Assembly (NCBI GenBank): GCA_024364735.1
Contig: JAGFNQ010000282.1
Span: 588,323 to 652,322 of the forward strand
Direction of reading: 5' to 3'
DNA from: Boesenbergia rotunda
Lineage: Eukaryota > Streptophyta > Magnoliopsida > Zingiberales > Zingiberaceae
DNA: 64,000 nucleotides
Below the pieces are notes generated by a model. That model was not told the DNA's origin. It ran no database searches and saw nothing but the letters and a program-made list of their open reading frames with translations. Numbering within the stretch: the first letter of the stretch is position 1; the number at the start of each line of letters is the position of its first letter. This document shows positions 1-11,127 of this stretch, piece by piece. The translations under genes and the position numbers were made by a program.

Positions 1-1192
1 CTAACTACATAAAACTAAATTATAAATTCACCACAATGCTAATATGAATTTCTGAAAACTAAATACATATAGTAGGTGAAAATAATAATCAACTGCTGTG
101 GGCCCGGCAATGTACCAACTGTGCGCGCATCCCTAATAAACCCGAGGTAGCAAATCCCGAATCCATTAGGGTTCTACTAGGTTATCTAAACCGAGGGGCA
201 ACTAGGAGCCCATCCCATACTAGGTTATCTAAACCTAGAGGCAACTTGGAGCCTATCCCTGGACCGAAGTCCGGTACAATGCCAACTGAAAATAAAATAA
301 TCCTTTATACTTTTCTTTCCTTTTCTGATTCTTGCTTTTACTAGGTTATCTAAACCTACGGGCAACTAGGAACCCATCCCATTGGACCTTGGTCCCAATC
401 ATAAATTGGAGCAAGAATTTCTATTCTTTAATGCTTTCTATAGCATTAAATGAACTGAACATTTTAACAAACACCTAATGTGTGTGCTTGTTCATAATTT
501 ACGATTTCTAATCGTAAAACATACATACAAGGAAATAAGGCATATGAAAAATCAACCGAAACTACTTATACTGCAGGTGAGGGATACTTACATCCTGCGC
601 TAGGTTTCCTTACGAATATAATATGAAATCTCCGAGGGAACGTCGAACTTCGACGTTCTTCTTCTCCTTGGCGTTCTCCTCGCGTTTACGACAATTCTCG
701 TAGAGAATAGGGCCTCTTGGGACCTTCCATTCGCTTTCCCCTTGTCTTGGGCGGCAAGAGAAGAGGAGGAGAGGAAGAGGCGTAAGAGAGGGAGAGAGAA
801 GAGTCTCGGGAGAGGGAGAGAGAAGAGAGTCTCGGGAGAGGGATAGGAAGAAAATCGCGGAGAGAGAGGGAGGTGTCGGCGCTGAGAGAAGGTGAGGAAA
901 AGAGTGAATCTAAAAATCCTAATTTCCCCTTTTATACTCATGGGAAAATTTAACTAACTTTGCCTTATTTATCTTTTCCTCTATTTTATCTTAATGAAAA
1001 TAGACTAGCCCACTTGGTAAGTCTCTTCCCCTCTCAATTGTAGGTCTAGGGATCAAACCTTACTTAGTTTTTTTACTGCGTATTTTATTTTTATTCGTTT
1101 TTACCTTATTTGTCCATGGAAAAATTCTATAAAAATATCCATAAATTCTAGGATATTTCTAAAATTAGGTTTGAGAATTTTCGAGCGTTACA
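1..1192 (-). mobile_element. Partial LTR of a Ty3/gypsy-like element
   Basis: The right edge ends in ...gagcgttaca, so on the minus strand an LTR would start TGTAACGCTCG, a common start of plant gypsy LTRs. A TATA-like TATAAAAGGGG lies on the minus strand near 928-940, which fits a promoter reading leftward. At 1193 the sequence switches abruptly into the middle of a Sirevirus gag, so this element was inserted there and its other end lies outside the window. No coding domain is visible; the short ORF near 600-941 is low-complexity and lies in the presumed transcript leader. Confidence 0.5.
176..385. repeat. Three copies of a ~43-bp repeat
   Basis: The motif actaggttatctaaacc followed by a ggcaact-aggagcccatccc variant starts at about 176, 219 and 340. 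The first two copies are adjacent and the third is about 120 bp further on. It lies within the presumed LTR; no function is seen. Confidence 0.7.
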
Positions 1193-1195
1193 ATA

Positions 1196-2728
1196 ATCCA
1201 GTCCGGACTGGAAATACCAAGGAACGCTGATGGAGTACAACAATCTTACATTGAATGGGACGCTGCACTCAAAAAGAAAATTGAAGTCGATGCCAAAGCG
1301 ACCCAAACACTCCAATGCGGCCTAACAAAAGAGGAGCTGAACCGGGTGGGTCCATTCAACAATGCCAAAGAACTCTGGGGTAAGCTGATCGAACTACACG
1401 AAGGAACCTCTGACACCCGAATCAGCAAGAGGGACCTTCTGTTGAACAAGTTGTACACCATCAGGATGAACGAAGGCGAATCAGCAGCTCAGCTCCACGC
1501 CAAAATTCAGGAGCTGATGAACGGTCTACACACCATTGGTCACAAGGTAGAAAACCGTGACCTAATAAGGTACGCCCTTAACGCTTTCCCAAGAAACACT
1601 TTGTGGGCATCTATGGTAGATGCTTACAAAGTTTCTAGGGATCTTTCCAAAATCAAGTTAGATGAACTTTTTTCTGAACTCGAATTACATGAATAGACTA
1701 ACTGCAATCTGGCCGAGAAAGGCATTGCCTTTGTTGCAGGTAAAGCAGGAAAGACAACCAAGAAGAAGCCTCAACCTACACCTGAGTCTGATTCAGATTC
1801 AGACTCAGAAGACAGCGAGGGAAATCGACCTAAGTTGGTTCGACTAGCCCGGGACTATTACAAAGAGCTAAAAAACCAGACCAACAGAAGAAAAACCAGC
1901 CGATGAAGGGAAGAACCAGCTGAACCCTCAAATGAAAAGAACAAACCCAACGTGACTTGTTACGAGTGCAAGAAGAAGGGCCACTACAAGACTGAATGCC
2001 CCAACCTGAAGGAAACAAAGAAGACAAGAAAGAAGAAGGCACTTCAGGTAACGTGGGACGAGTCCTCCTCTGAAGAAGAAGAAGAGGTCCCCCAGTCGAA
2101 CCTGCTCGCACTAACCGCCTCAGAAGAAATCGAGACCGAGTCAGAGTCGGAACCGAACGACGGCAAACTTACATTCTCAGAGGACGGCAAAATAACTATA
2201 AGTGGTTTTCCTATAATTCAATTATGTGAATTAATTTCTTATCTTTCTCGAGATTTGGCAAAAGCCAAAATTCGAGTAGAGTCTCTCAGACAGGAAGTAA
2301 AACTCCTGAAAGAGAGAGCAGATTCTGAACCCTTAACTAAGAAGGTTCAAGAAGGAACCTCTGCTCAAGTTGAAAAACTTGAATCAGAGAACTCTTTCTT
2401 GAAAACTCAAGTTAAGGATCTTAGAGCTGTCTTAGAACGTTTCACTTCTGGTTCCAAGGGTCTTGACATGATTCTTGGAAAACAGAAGTCGGTTCTAAAT
2501 CGATCCGGGTTGGGCTATAGAACCAAATCTAGACAAAAATCCTACTATGCTGTACTGAACCAGTCCAGACCTAAAGTTCAGGCATGGGTACCCAAACTGT
2601 GCCTGAACAAACAAACTGGATCAAATCAGTATTGGATCCCCAAGGACAAGATTCACATCTTGCCAAACCATTATCGTGGCTTTAGTCCAGGGGGAGACAA
2701 ATTAAAAATAATATTTATTGTTAGATAA
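1196..2728 (+). pseudogene. gag: Sirevirus gag, 5'-truncated, with two in-frame stops
   Basis: Encodes the capsid/nucleocapsid polyprotein of a Ty1/copia element. The frame opens at 1196 within the N-terminal gag domain and aligns by eye with the intact gag at 21701-23353. It has a UBN2-like helical core, an acidic linker, one CCHC knuckle (CYECKKKGHYKTEC, near 1960-2000), and a C-terminal coiled coil (about 2200-2450). In-frame stops lie at 1694-1696 (TAG where the related copy has Q) and 1904-1906 (TGA where the related copy has R); both fit C-to-T changes. The first ~40 codons are lost to the insertion ending at 1192. Confidence 0.9.
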
Positions 2729-2844
2729 AATTTAATTTTTGTTTGTAAATTGCATGATTGATTGTTTATTTAATTCCTGCAATTTACCATGCTTAGACTT
2801 AGGAATGGTTAGAATAAGGACTCAATCAATTAATTGAAATTTGA

Positions 2845-3128
2845 ACAACATAGTATTGGGTGGCGGTGAGATGATAGTACGTTAGGGAAGCCAATTCTAA
2901 TAAGGTCAAGTATACACTACTTGGTCTCTTTAGACTGGTGAAACTAGCCGAAGCTACCGATCCAAGACCCAAACTAGTTAGACCAGAATTTTTTCAAAAA
3001 ATAATTTTGAAAATGAAATTTCATTAAAAGGCTTTGTCAAGGAAAGGGTTGATGATCCAATAAGGCTACGTCCAAAGAAGGCCTAGTGCCTCGCCAAGAC
3101 CTGGAAGCCAATTTTTGAAATTCAAATT
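2845..3128 (+). promoter_or_regulatory. Conserved non-coding block downstream of gag (copy 1)
   Basis: This stretch reappears in reverse complement at about 10811-11051 and 21341-21580, in the same place downstream of gag in two other elements. The plus copy has about 36 extra bases near 2905-2940. Conserved marks are gtattgggtgg-ggtgagatgat, the aagctaccgatccaagaccc run and gcctagtgcctcgccaag. It has no long ORF. Its retention in elements without pol suggests a cis-acting RNA role such as packaging, dimerisation or splicing; this is inference. Confidence 0.75.
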
Positions 3129-3275
3129 ATTCTTTTTAAAATTCGAATCTAACACAAATTTTCAGTTAATTGTAGATTCAAACACTTTTTCCAAACTCAA
3201 TCAACCGTTTTCAAAATTAATTCATTTTTTTAAATAAATCATAATTTTTCAAAAATAATTCTATCTACCAAAACC

Positions 3276-3331
3276 TGTCTGACAAAACTCATAAGGCAAA
3301 CATGATTGATAACCCTAGATTGGGTGAGACA
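3276..3331 (+). other. Conserved stem-loop, gag-pol spacer
   Basis: TGTCTgAC (3276-3283) pairs with GTGAGACA (3324-3331), with one mismatch. It is one of six related hairpins in the three linked Sireviruses; see also 10325, 10588, 14928, 18758 and 21089. Confidence 0.6.
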
Positions 3332-5880
3332 AACTAGACTGTGAAAATCAATTTAGGCTATTCCTGATTCTAATTGGATCCAAATCATCAAAACTCTTTA
3401 TGTGTAGGAACATAAAGATTTGGACCAATGGATGTTGGATAGAGGTTGCTCCAGACACATGACTGGAGATAAATTGAAATTCACCAAACTCAAGTTCAAA
3501 AACCTAGGCTCAGTGGCATTTGACAACAATGTTACACTCAAGGTAATTGGGTCAGGTAATATTGAACTTAAATCTGACTTTGTTATTAAGAAAGTGCTTT
3601 TGGTTGAAAATTTTAATTTTAACTTGCTTAGCATAAGTCAGTTGTGTGATTCTGGTTATGTAGTTACCTTCAACAATTCTAACTGCCTGATTAGAAACCT
3701 ACAATACTCGGAAATCATGCTTAAGGGTACTAGGAAAAATAATGTTTACACTATAAACTTACCCCTAGTACCTAAATGTATGTTAACTCAGTTAGAACAA
3801 TCAAACCTCTGGCATAGGAGATTAGGTCACACTAATCTGAGAATTATTTCAAAAATCACCCAACTTGGCCTAATTAAAGGTATCCCTAAAATTAAAAATC
3901 ATGAAAACTTAATATGTGAATCATGTAATCAAGGTAAACAAACCAGGTCTAATCACAAATTAATCCAATCTGATCAAACTCAAACCACACTTAAGCTCCT
4001 GCACCTTGACCTATTTGATTCACATGGAGCCAAGTCACTAAGCGGAAACCGGTATTGCTTAGTAATAGTTGATGATTACTCTAGGTTTACCTGGGTTAGG
4101 TTTCTAAAGACTAAAGATGAAACCCTAAACCTATTTAATGAATTTTGTAAGTTAATTGAAAATCAAAACGATACTAAAATCAAAAGACTTAGGAGTGACC
4201 ACGGGGGAGAATTTGAAAATCAATGGTTCGAGAAATTCTGTAAGGTAAATGGGTACGTACATGAATTTTCGTGTCCTAGAACCCCCCAGCAAAATGGGAT
4301 AGTCGAAAGGAGAAATAGAACTCTACAGGAAGCCGCTAGGACTATGCTCAACGAATTCAACCTAGTCAACCAATATTGGGCAGAAGCAGTTAGTACAGCT
4401 TGCTACATTCAAAATAGGGTCCTGATTAACAAGCGACACAACAAAACACCATATGAATTATACAATTAACTGAATCTAAGGGTCTTTGGATGCAAAGTTC
4501 ATATCCTAAACACTAAAGACTATCTAGGTAAATTTCAGTCTAAGTCAACCCCAGGCATCTTCTTAGGATATTCAACCACTAGTAGAGCCTATAAGGTTTA
4601 CAACAAACAAACTAAGAAAATTGAAGAAACATCCAATTTAATATTTGATGAAGAAATTAACTCAAAACCTGATAATCCAAATCAAACTTCATCAAATACT
4701 AATCAAGAAGATAATGAACAAACTGTTGAACCCTTAAATAAACTAACTATTGAACCAACGAGTGAGACAGTTGAACCAAATGTTGAATTACATATTGAAC
4801 AAAATCGACCAGCCGGACCTGAGGCTGAACGAAGTTTAAGAAAAACCAAGAAACCCAGACTTAGTCACCCAACTGATCAAATTGTGGGTGATCCAACTTT
4901 AGGAGTCAGAACTAGGTCTTCCTATAGAAACCTTGGTCAAATAGCAATAATTTCAAAAATTGAACCTAAGACTATAGAGGAAGCCCTACCTAATCCTGAT
5001 TGGATCATAGCTATGCAAGAAGAGTTAGCCCAATTTGAAAGGAACCAAGTCTGGGAATTACTACCTAAACTTGAGGGCAAATCCGTCATTGACACTAAGT
5101 GGGTCTTAAGGAACAAGTTAAATGATCAAGGAGAAATAGTCAGAAATAAAGTCCGCTTAGTAGCGAAAGGATGTTGTTAGCCTATGCCCCAGTAGAAGGG
5201 TTAGATTATGACGAAACCTATGCCCCAGCAGCTAGACTCGAGTCCATTAGGTTGTTGTTAGCCTTTGCATCCCATAAAGGATTTAAATTATACCAAATGG
5301 ATGTAAAGTCAGCCTTTCTAAATGGATTCATTAAGGAAGATGTCTATCTAGGATAACCCCCTGGTTTTGAAGACTTAGAAAGACCTGACCATGTGTACAA
5401 ACTTACTAAAGCACTTTATGGACTAAAATAAGCACCTAGGGCCTGGTATGAACGCTTATCAACTTACCTAATTTCTAAAGAATTTAAACAATGACAAATC
5501 GATTCAACCCTATTTATTAAAACCCTAGGAAAAGAAATCTTTATTGCCCAAATCTACGTCGATGACATAATCTTTGGGTCCACCAACTCTAATTTTTTAA
5601 AAGAATTCGTTAAAATAATGGAAAATGAATTTGAAATGAGCTTAGTTGGTGAGCTCAACTTTTTCCTAGGATTACAAATTAAACAAACTAGGGATGAAAA
5701 CTATGTCCATCAATTCAAATATGCTAAAGAGCTAATAAAGAAATTTAAAATGGATAACTCTAAAAGCATAAGTACCCCCATGGCCACCAACATAAAAATA
5801 GATAGTGACCCTGATGGTAAACCAGTAGACCTCAAACTCTATAGAAGTATGATTGGAAGTCTACTATACCTTACAGCCAG

Positions 5881-6542
5881 TGTAGCGGCCCCGCCTCTAT
5901 GGTCCCCGCAGGCAACCCTCTAGGCCGGCGACCCTACGGTCTTCCCACCCCTGGCAGTGGGTTTTTGCCTTCCCTAGGATTCGAACCCTTGACCTCCAGG
6001 ACAAGTACAATAGTTCCTGAATCCTAGTACCAATTGAGCTACAGCTCAATTGGTACTAGGATTCAGGAACTATTATATTTGTCCTGGAGGTCAAGGGTTC
6101 GAATCCTAGGGAAGGCAAAAACCCACTGCCAGGGGTGGGAAGACCGTAGGGTCGCCGGCCTAGAGGGTTGCCTGCGGGGAGCATAGAGGCGGGGCCGCTA
6201 CATAAAAAGGCGCCTTTTTATGTAGCGGCCCCGCCTCTATGGTCCCCGCAGGCAACCCTCTAGGCCGGCGACCCTACGGTCTTCCCACCCCTGGCAGTGG
6301 GTTTTTGCCTTCCCCAGGATTCAAACTCTAGACCTCCAGGCTAAGTACTAAAGTTCCTGAATCCTGGTACCAAGTGAGCTACAGCTCAATTGGTACTAGG
6401 ATTCAGGAACTATTGTACTTGTCCTGGAGGTCAAGGGTTCGAATCCTAGGGAAGGGAAAAATCCACTGCCAGGGGTGGGAAGACCGTAGGGTCGCCGGCC
6501 TAGAGGGTTGCCTGCTGGGACCATAGAGGCGGGGCCGCTACA
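5881..6542. mobile_element. Fold-back element made of four tRNA-SINE-like arms, TSD gccag
   Basis: The element starts TGTAGCGGCCCCGCC and ends in its inverse complement GGCGGGGCCGCTACA, flanked by gccag at 5876-5880 and 6543-6547. Four arms of about 160 bp alternate in orientation. Two head-to-head centres (about 6038-6042 and 6380) carry agctcaattggta, and the tail-to-tail junction at 6204-6221 is a taaaaa-ggcgcc-ttttta palindrome. Rightward arms carry an A-box-like sequence (agctcaattgg) and an exact B box (ggttcgaatcc, ~6096 and ~6435). It interrupts the RT/RNase H connection of the host element. TG...CA ends with a 5-bp duplication suggest integrase-type insertion of the whole tetramer. 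Transcription by Pol III is inferred. Confidence 0.85.
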
Positions 6543-6705
6543 GCCAGCAGACCTGATATCCTTTTTGCTGTAGGTATATGTGCCAGATACCAAACCTGTG
6601 CTAAGGAAACACACTTAGCAGCCCTAAAAAGAGTATTAAGATATGTTAAGGGCACTTTAAACGTAGGGATTTGGTATCCTAGGACCTCAACCTTTGACTT
6701 GTCAG

Positions 6706-8169
6706 TGTTGGATCGAGAAATGCGAGAGAGGGGGGGTGAATGTCGCAATTCGTTCGGATTTCGTAAAGAGCAATTGCGTAGCGGAATAATCAAAATCAGA
6801 CAATGCGAACACCAAGATTTTTACTTGGTTCGGAGCCTGGGTCGACTCCTACTCCAAGGCCCACGGTCGTTGACCGTTTACTATGGGCAATACTATAATC
6901 GCGCAAAACAATTTTACAAAGATTGATTACAGTAAATTGCAGTAAGGAAAAAGACAGCTTTTCTTTGTTACCGACGTCCGGTGTAAATCGAAGTTCCAGA
7001 GCAGTTGGACGTCGCCGGCGCTTGTATCTTGAGTCTGGAGGGTTCTGGAGCAGAGCGCGGGAGCAGAAGAGCGTGATTGCGTTCAATGGAATTGATTGTC
7101 TTGGAATAGGGTCGAGGCCCTCTTTATATAGGACAGGGGGTGCCCGACATGCTCGGGGCGCCCCCCACATGGCTCTTGATCCGGCATGCTCTCGGTCGTG
7201 ACTGATCGCTTCGACTTCGGGATAACAGTTGACTGGGGCGCCCGACGCGCGCGGGGCGCCCGGTTGACCGGTCAAAGGTTCATCCATTTGGTTTCACGAG
7301 GGTGAGCTGCAGCTGCCCGTGGCGTGGCACAGTGGGCGCCCGAGACACGCGGGGCGCCCGACATGCGGGGCGCCCGACACACGCGGGGCGCCCCCAATTG
7401 CACTGCTGTCGGGGCGTTTACCTCTCTGCTGACTTTGGGTTGACTCTGGGGCGCCCGACACATCCGGGGCGCCCTACTCAGCTACGGCCTCACTCCTTTG
7501 AGGCTCTCTGAGCTGCAGAAACACAGTCCTTCGGTCCTGCATCCAGGGTTAGTCCAAAACAGCAAATAATAAGTTAGTTAAAACAACCTTAGCTGTCTTG
7601 GTTCTGACTTTGGATCTCCAAAATGGAGCCCTAGGTCGAACCGACGCCTAATGTTCCCTCGAGGGGAACGCGTCCTCACCTACTCCTCTCGGGAGAGTTT
7701 TACCTGGTGCCAACCGGATCCTCCAGTTGGACTTTTGCCCAGCAGTCCTTCGCCAGGTCTTGAGGTACCAAGCTGCCCTTCGCTTGGTGCCTAGCAGCCC
7801 TTTGCTAGGTCTTTTCTTCTGGCAGTCCTTCGCCAGTGCCTAGCATTCCTTCGCTAGGGCTTTTCCATTCTGGCAGTCCTTCGCCAGTGCCTAGTATTCC
7901 TTCGCTAGGGCTTTGTCCATTCTGGCAGTCCTTCGCCAGTGCCTAGCATTCCTTCGCTAGGGCTTTTCCTGTCTGGCAGTCCTTCGCCAGTGCCTAGCAT
8001 TCCTTCGCTAGGGCTTTCTTTCCTGGCATTCCTTTACCAGTGCCTAGCAGTCCTTCGCTAGGGCTTTTTCTGCACACTCAGTGAACAACGTTAGATCACA
8101 AATAAACTTAACTTTGAATCCTTTGCCAATATCAAAATCAGGTTCGATATGGTGCTTCCTGCACCAACA
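6706..8169 (-). repeat. 3' LTR of the gag-only Sirevirus
   Basis: Plus strand runs tgttggatcgagaaatg to tgcaccaaca. The minus-strand TATA (TATATAAAGA) is at 7121-7130. GGCGCC dyads at 7139 (GGTGCC), 7157, 7237, 7255, 7335, 7353, 7369, 7387, 7450 and 7468 lie upstream of it in the sense direction. The U3 end (7740-8075) holds an array of CTAGC/GCTAG and CTGGC/GCCAG hairpins. The gagggggggtgaatg motif near the 3' edge recurs in the other Sirevirus LTRs here. Confidence 0.95.
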
Positions 8170-8186
8170 ATCTCCCCCTTTTTGAT
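8170..8186 (-). promoter_or_regulatory. Polypurine tract of the gag-only element
   Basis: The minus strand reads AATCAAAAAGGGGGAGAT directly before the 3' LTR. This is the plus-strand primer site and matches the PPT of the neighbouring Sireviruses. Confidence 0.9.
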
Positions 8187-10324
8187 TATGGCAACACAAT
8201 TCAAAGTTAAGTAAAAAACTTTATAACTGTTAAGAACATAATGTAAAAATGAAGTATAGCAATTTTACACAATTCAATGTTAAGTAAAAACTTTATAACA
8301 TTTACTAACACAAGGTAACCTTTATCTCTCATAAAAAACCTTTACTCCCCCTAAAACCCTGAGTACTTGTGTTATAATACTTAACTTTGACCTTTCCTCC
8401 CCCTTTGACATATATCAAAAATAAACATGGGTGAACAAGGTATCTAATAGGGAGGTTTGAGTTTTACCAAAAGAAATTTAAGTAAAGGAGTTCAAAAGCA
8501 TAGTTTTCAAAAGAAGCTTTAAGTAATGAATTTCATAATTTTCAAGGTAATGGATGTTTTGAGGCTCCCCCTTAATGTGATAACTCTTCTACTTATATTT
8601 TAGAAAAAGCTTGCAAAAACTTGTAACATAGTTTTCAAGAAAAACTTAACCGATATTTTAGAAAAAGCTTGCAAAAACTTGTTTAAAAAGTTTCAACTTT
8701 TGCACTCATAGAGAATTTTCCTTAGAACATATATCAATAAGGAATTTTTTTTTTAAAAAATTATATATGTTTTAAAAAATTTTAAAATTTGTGTATCAGA
8801 GCCTATGAGTTTTGAAAACATAAAAATACTTAGCATAATTTTTGAAAGCATAGCAAAAGCATAACATGCACCAAAACTCCACTTTGAAAGGCATTTTTTT
8901 TAAAAAAAAAAAATTATTTTTGTAGGCAAGTCTTGTAGAAAATTCACTTAGAACATTATTGCCTTGAAAATATTAGTACTTTTGAAACATTATATTTTGA
9001 AAAGTAGAAGTATTTTTGAAAGATATTGTGCATTTTTTAAGATATAAGAAGATTATGCATTAAAAACTATAAGTGCTTTTATAATATTAGAGAAAATTAT
9101 CCTTTGAAAGCACTTACAAAAGTATTGTTTTTAACGCATAACATTTTACTTGCTTTGGTTACTTTTCCAGTCTGACACAATCCTAGGAAACCTTGTTAAC
9201 TACAAGGATAGTTTCCTAAGTGTCCTGGAAATTCTCCAACTCAAGTAAATACTATTTCCAAAAGAATTTTGAAAAAAATAATAGTATTTAAAAAAAAATT
9301 ATTTAAGTTTTCAAAAGGATTTTAAACGTGCAGTGCATGAAAACATATAATTCAATAATTCTTTTAATTTAATCTCCCCCTAAACTTGACCCAGTCCTAG
9401 GAAGCTTGTTGACTACAGGCGATCTTCCTCTGAGTCTTAAGGTTTGATTTAAATTAAAAAATAATTAATAAACACATTTCAGAAATTCTTCTCTTGACTC
9501 AAACTCCCCCTAAATTTGACACATCCTAGGAGTCCTTATCGATCATGAAGTGGACCTTCCTCTGTGTCTTTAGGGTTTATTAAAATCAAAAGAATAGTTT
9601 TGAATATCAGTACGGTAATAAAATTTTAGGAAATTCAATTTGAATTGAAGATAATTTTCAAACATAAGCCTCTTTTTCGAAAAACATTTTAAAATGATTT
9701 TTGTAAAGCATAATTTTGAAAAATATAGTGATTATTTGAAGGCATAAAACTTCTTCTTTTAATTTGAACTTCCCTTAAATCTGACACAGTCCTGGGAGGC
9801 TTGTTGACCACAAGTTAATCCTCCTCTTAGTCTTAGGGTTTGTCAAAATTAAAGGAACAATTTTGAACATGCCTTTTGAGTATGATAATTTTTTAGGAGA
9901 TAGATTTTTGAAAACATAATTTGGTATGATAACACAGTTTTCGAAAACCATTTTGAAATGATAATAATTTTTCAAAGATATTTTGAAAGAAAATTAAAAA
10001 GAATAAACCATTCTCCCTTACTATTTAACTCAATCTAATGTCCTAGGGGACTTCAGTGTTATCTATGTTTGACTATGTTGACTAGGGTTGACTGTTTTGA
10101 CCAAGTTTGATCAATCAATGACTAACACAAAACAAGCCCTAGATTATATTTAAAACAAGTCTATTGAGATTTTTAACATGAAATTTTATATTAAAAAAAT
10201 GTTAGAAATGAAAATATAGGGTACAGCAGACTGAATTAAAAAAAATAGAGATGATTTTGAATAACTTTTGAAAATATTTTTTTTTTTTGAAAGGATATTG
10301 ATTTGTGCTTTTAGGTCCTAGATA

Positions 10325-10376
10325 TCTCACCCAGTTCTACGTGGTCAAACATGTTAACCTTATGGGTTGTGTGAGA
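10325..10376 (-). other. Conserved stem-loop
   Basis: TCTCAC (10325-10330) pairs with GTGAGA (10371-10376). It lies downstream of gag in the sense direction and matches the hairpins at 21089 and 3276. Confidence 0.55.
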
Positions 10377-10587
10377 CAAATATTTTAATTTTGAAAATAA
10401 ATGATTAAATTAAATTTTGAGAATAATTAATTTGAATTTGAGGATAATTAAGTTTAGAATAATTCAGTTGAATTTTATTTAATTGAATTAATTTGAATTT
10501 GATTGAATTGAATTAATTTGAGTTTGAATTAATTTGAGTTTGAATTCGATTTAGTTGGTTGGGTTGGACTCAACTTTTAGGTCCTAA

Positions 10588-10645
10588 GCATCTCACCCAT
10601 TTCTAAGTGGCAAAACAGGATATCCTTAACTGTTTTGTGAGATGC
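10588..10645 (-). other. Conserved stem-loop, 9-bp perfect stem
   Basis: GCATCTCAC (10588-10596) pairs perfectly with GTGAGATGC (10637-10645). The outer three pairs differ from those of the hairpin at 21089, yet pairing is kept. Confidence 0.65.
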
Positions 10646-10810
10646 ATATTTTAATAGAAAGATTTATTTTGAGAAGGCCATGATTAATTTTGAAAAGTTA
10701 AATTAATTTTTTAAACCCAATTTAAATTTATTTTGAAAAGAGGTATTTGAATCTAAAATTAACTAAAAATTTGAGTTAGATTCGAATTTAACAAAAAATA
10801 ATTTGAATTT

Positions 10811-11051
10811 GAATTTCAAAAATTGGCTTCCAGGTCTTGGCGAGGCACTAGGCCTTCTTTGGCCGTAGCCTTATGGGATCATCCACCCTTTCCTTGACAA
10901 AGCCTTTTAATGAAATTTCATTTTCAAAATTATTCTTTGAAAAATTTCTGGTCTAACTAGTTTGGGTCTTGGATCGGTAGCTTCGGCTAGTTCCACCAAA
11001 TTGGCTTCCCTAACGTACTATCATCTCACCTCCACCCAATACTATGTTGTT
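10811..11051 (-). promoter_or_regulatory. Conserved non-coding block downstream of gag (copy 2)
   Basis: Reverse complement of the block at 2845-3128, nearly identical to 21341-21580. Kept here although pol is absent. Confidence 0.75.
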
Positions 11052-11127
11052 CAATTTTCAATTAACTGATTTAGTCCCAATCCTAATTCTAAGAAAAAAA
11101 AAACACATAATTAAAACAAACAATTGT

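Larger units (their letters stand above)
8187..11127 (-). other. AT-rich non-coding interior of the gag-only element
   Basis: No domain-bearing ORF is visible. Four diverged copies of a unit around TGACACAGTCCTAGGA, followed by cttgttgactacaag and a tcttagggttt-like end, lie near 9172, 9388, 9520 and 9782. Several are preceded by ctccccctaaa, which reads as a PPT-like purine run on the minus strand (also near 8345, 8397 and 8563). A cluster of TTGAC motifs lies at 10060-10110. The conserved hairpins and post-gag block lie at its right end. Confidence 0.6.

Noticed and set aside
600..941. 113-aa minus-strand ORF
   Set aside because: Low-complexity Ser/Leu/Pro sequence from a purine-rich run just after a TATA, most likely an LTR leader.
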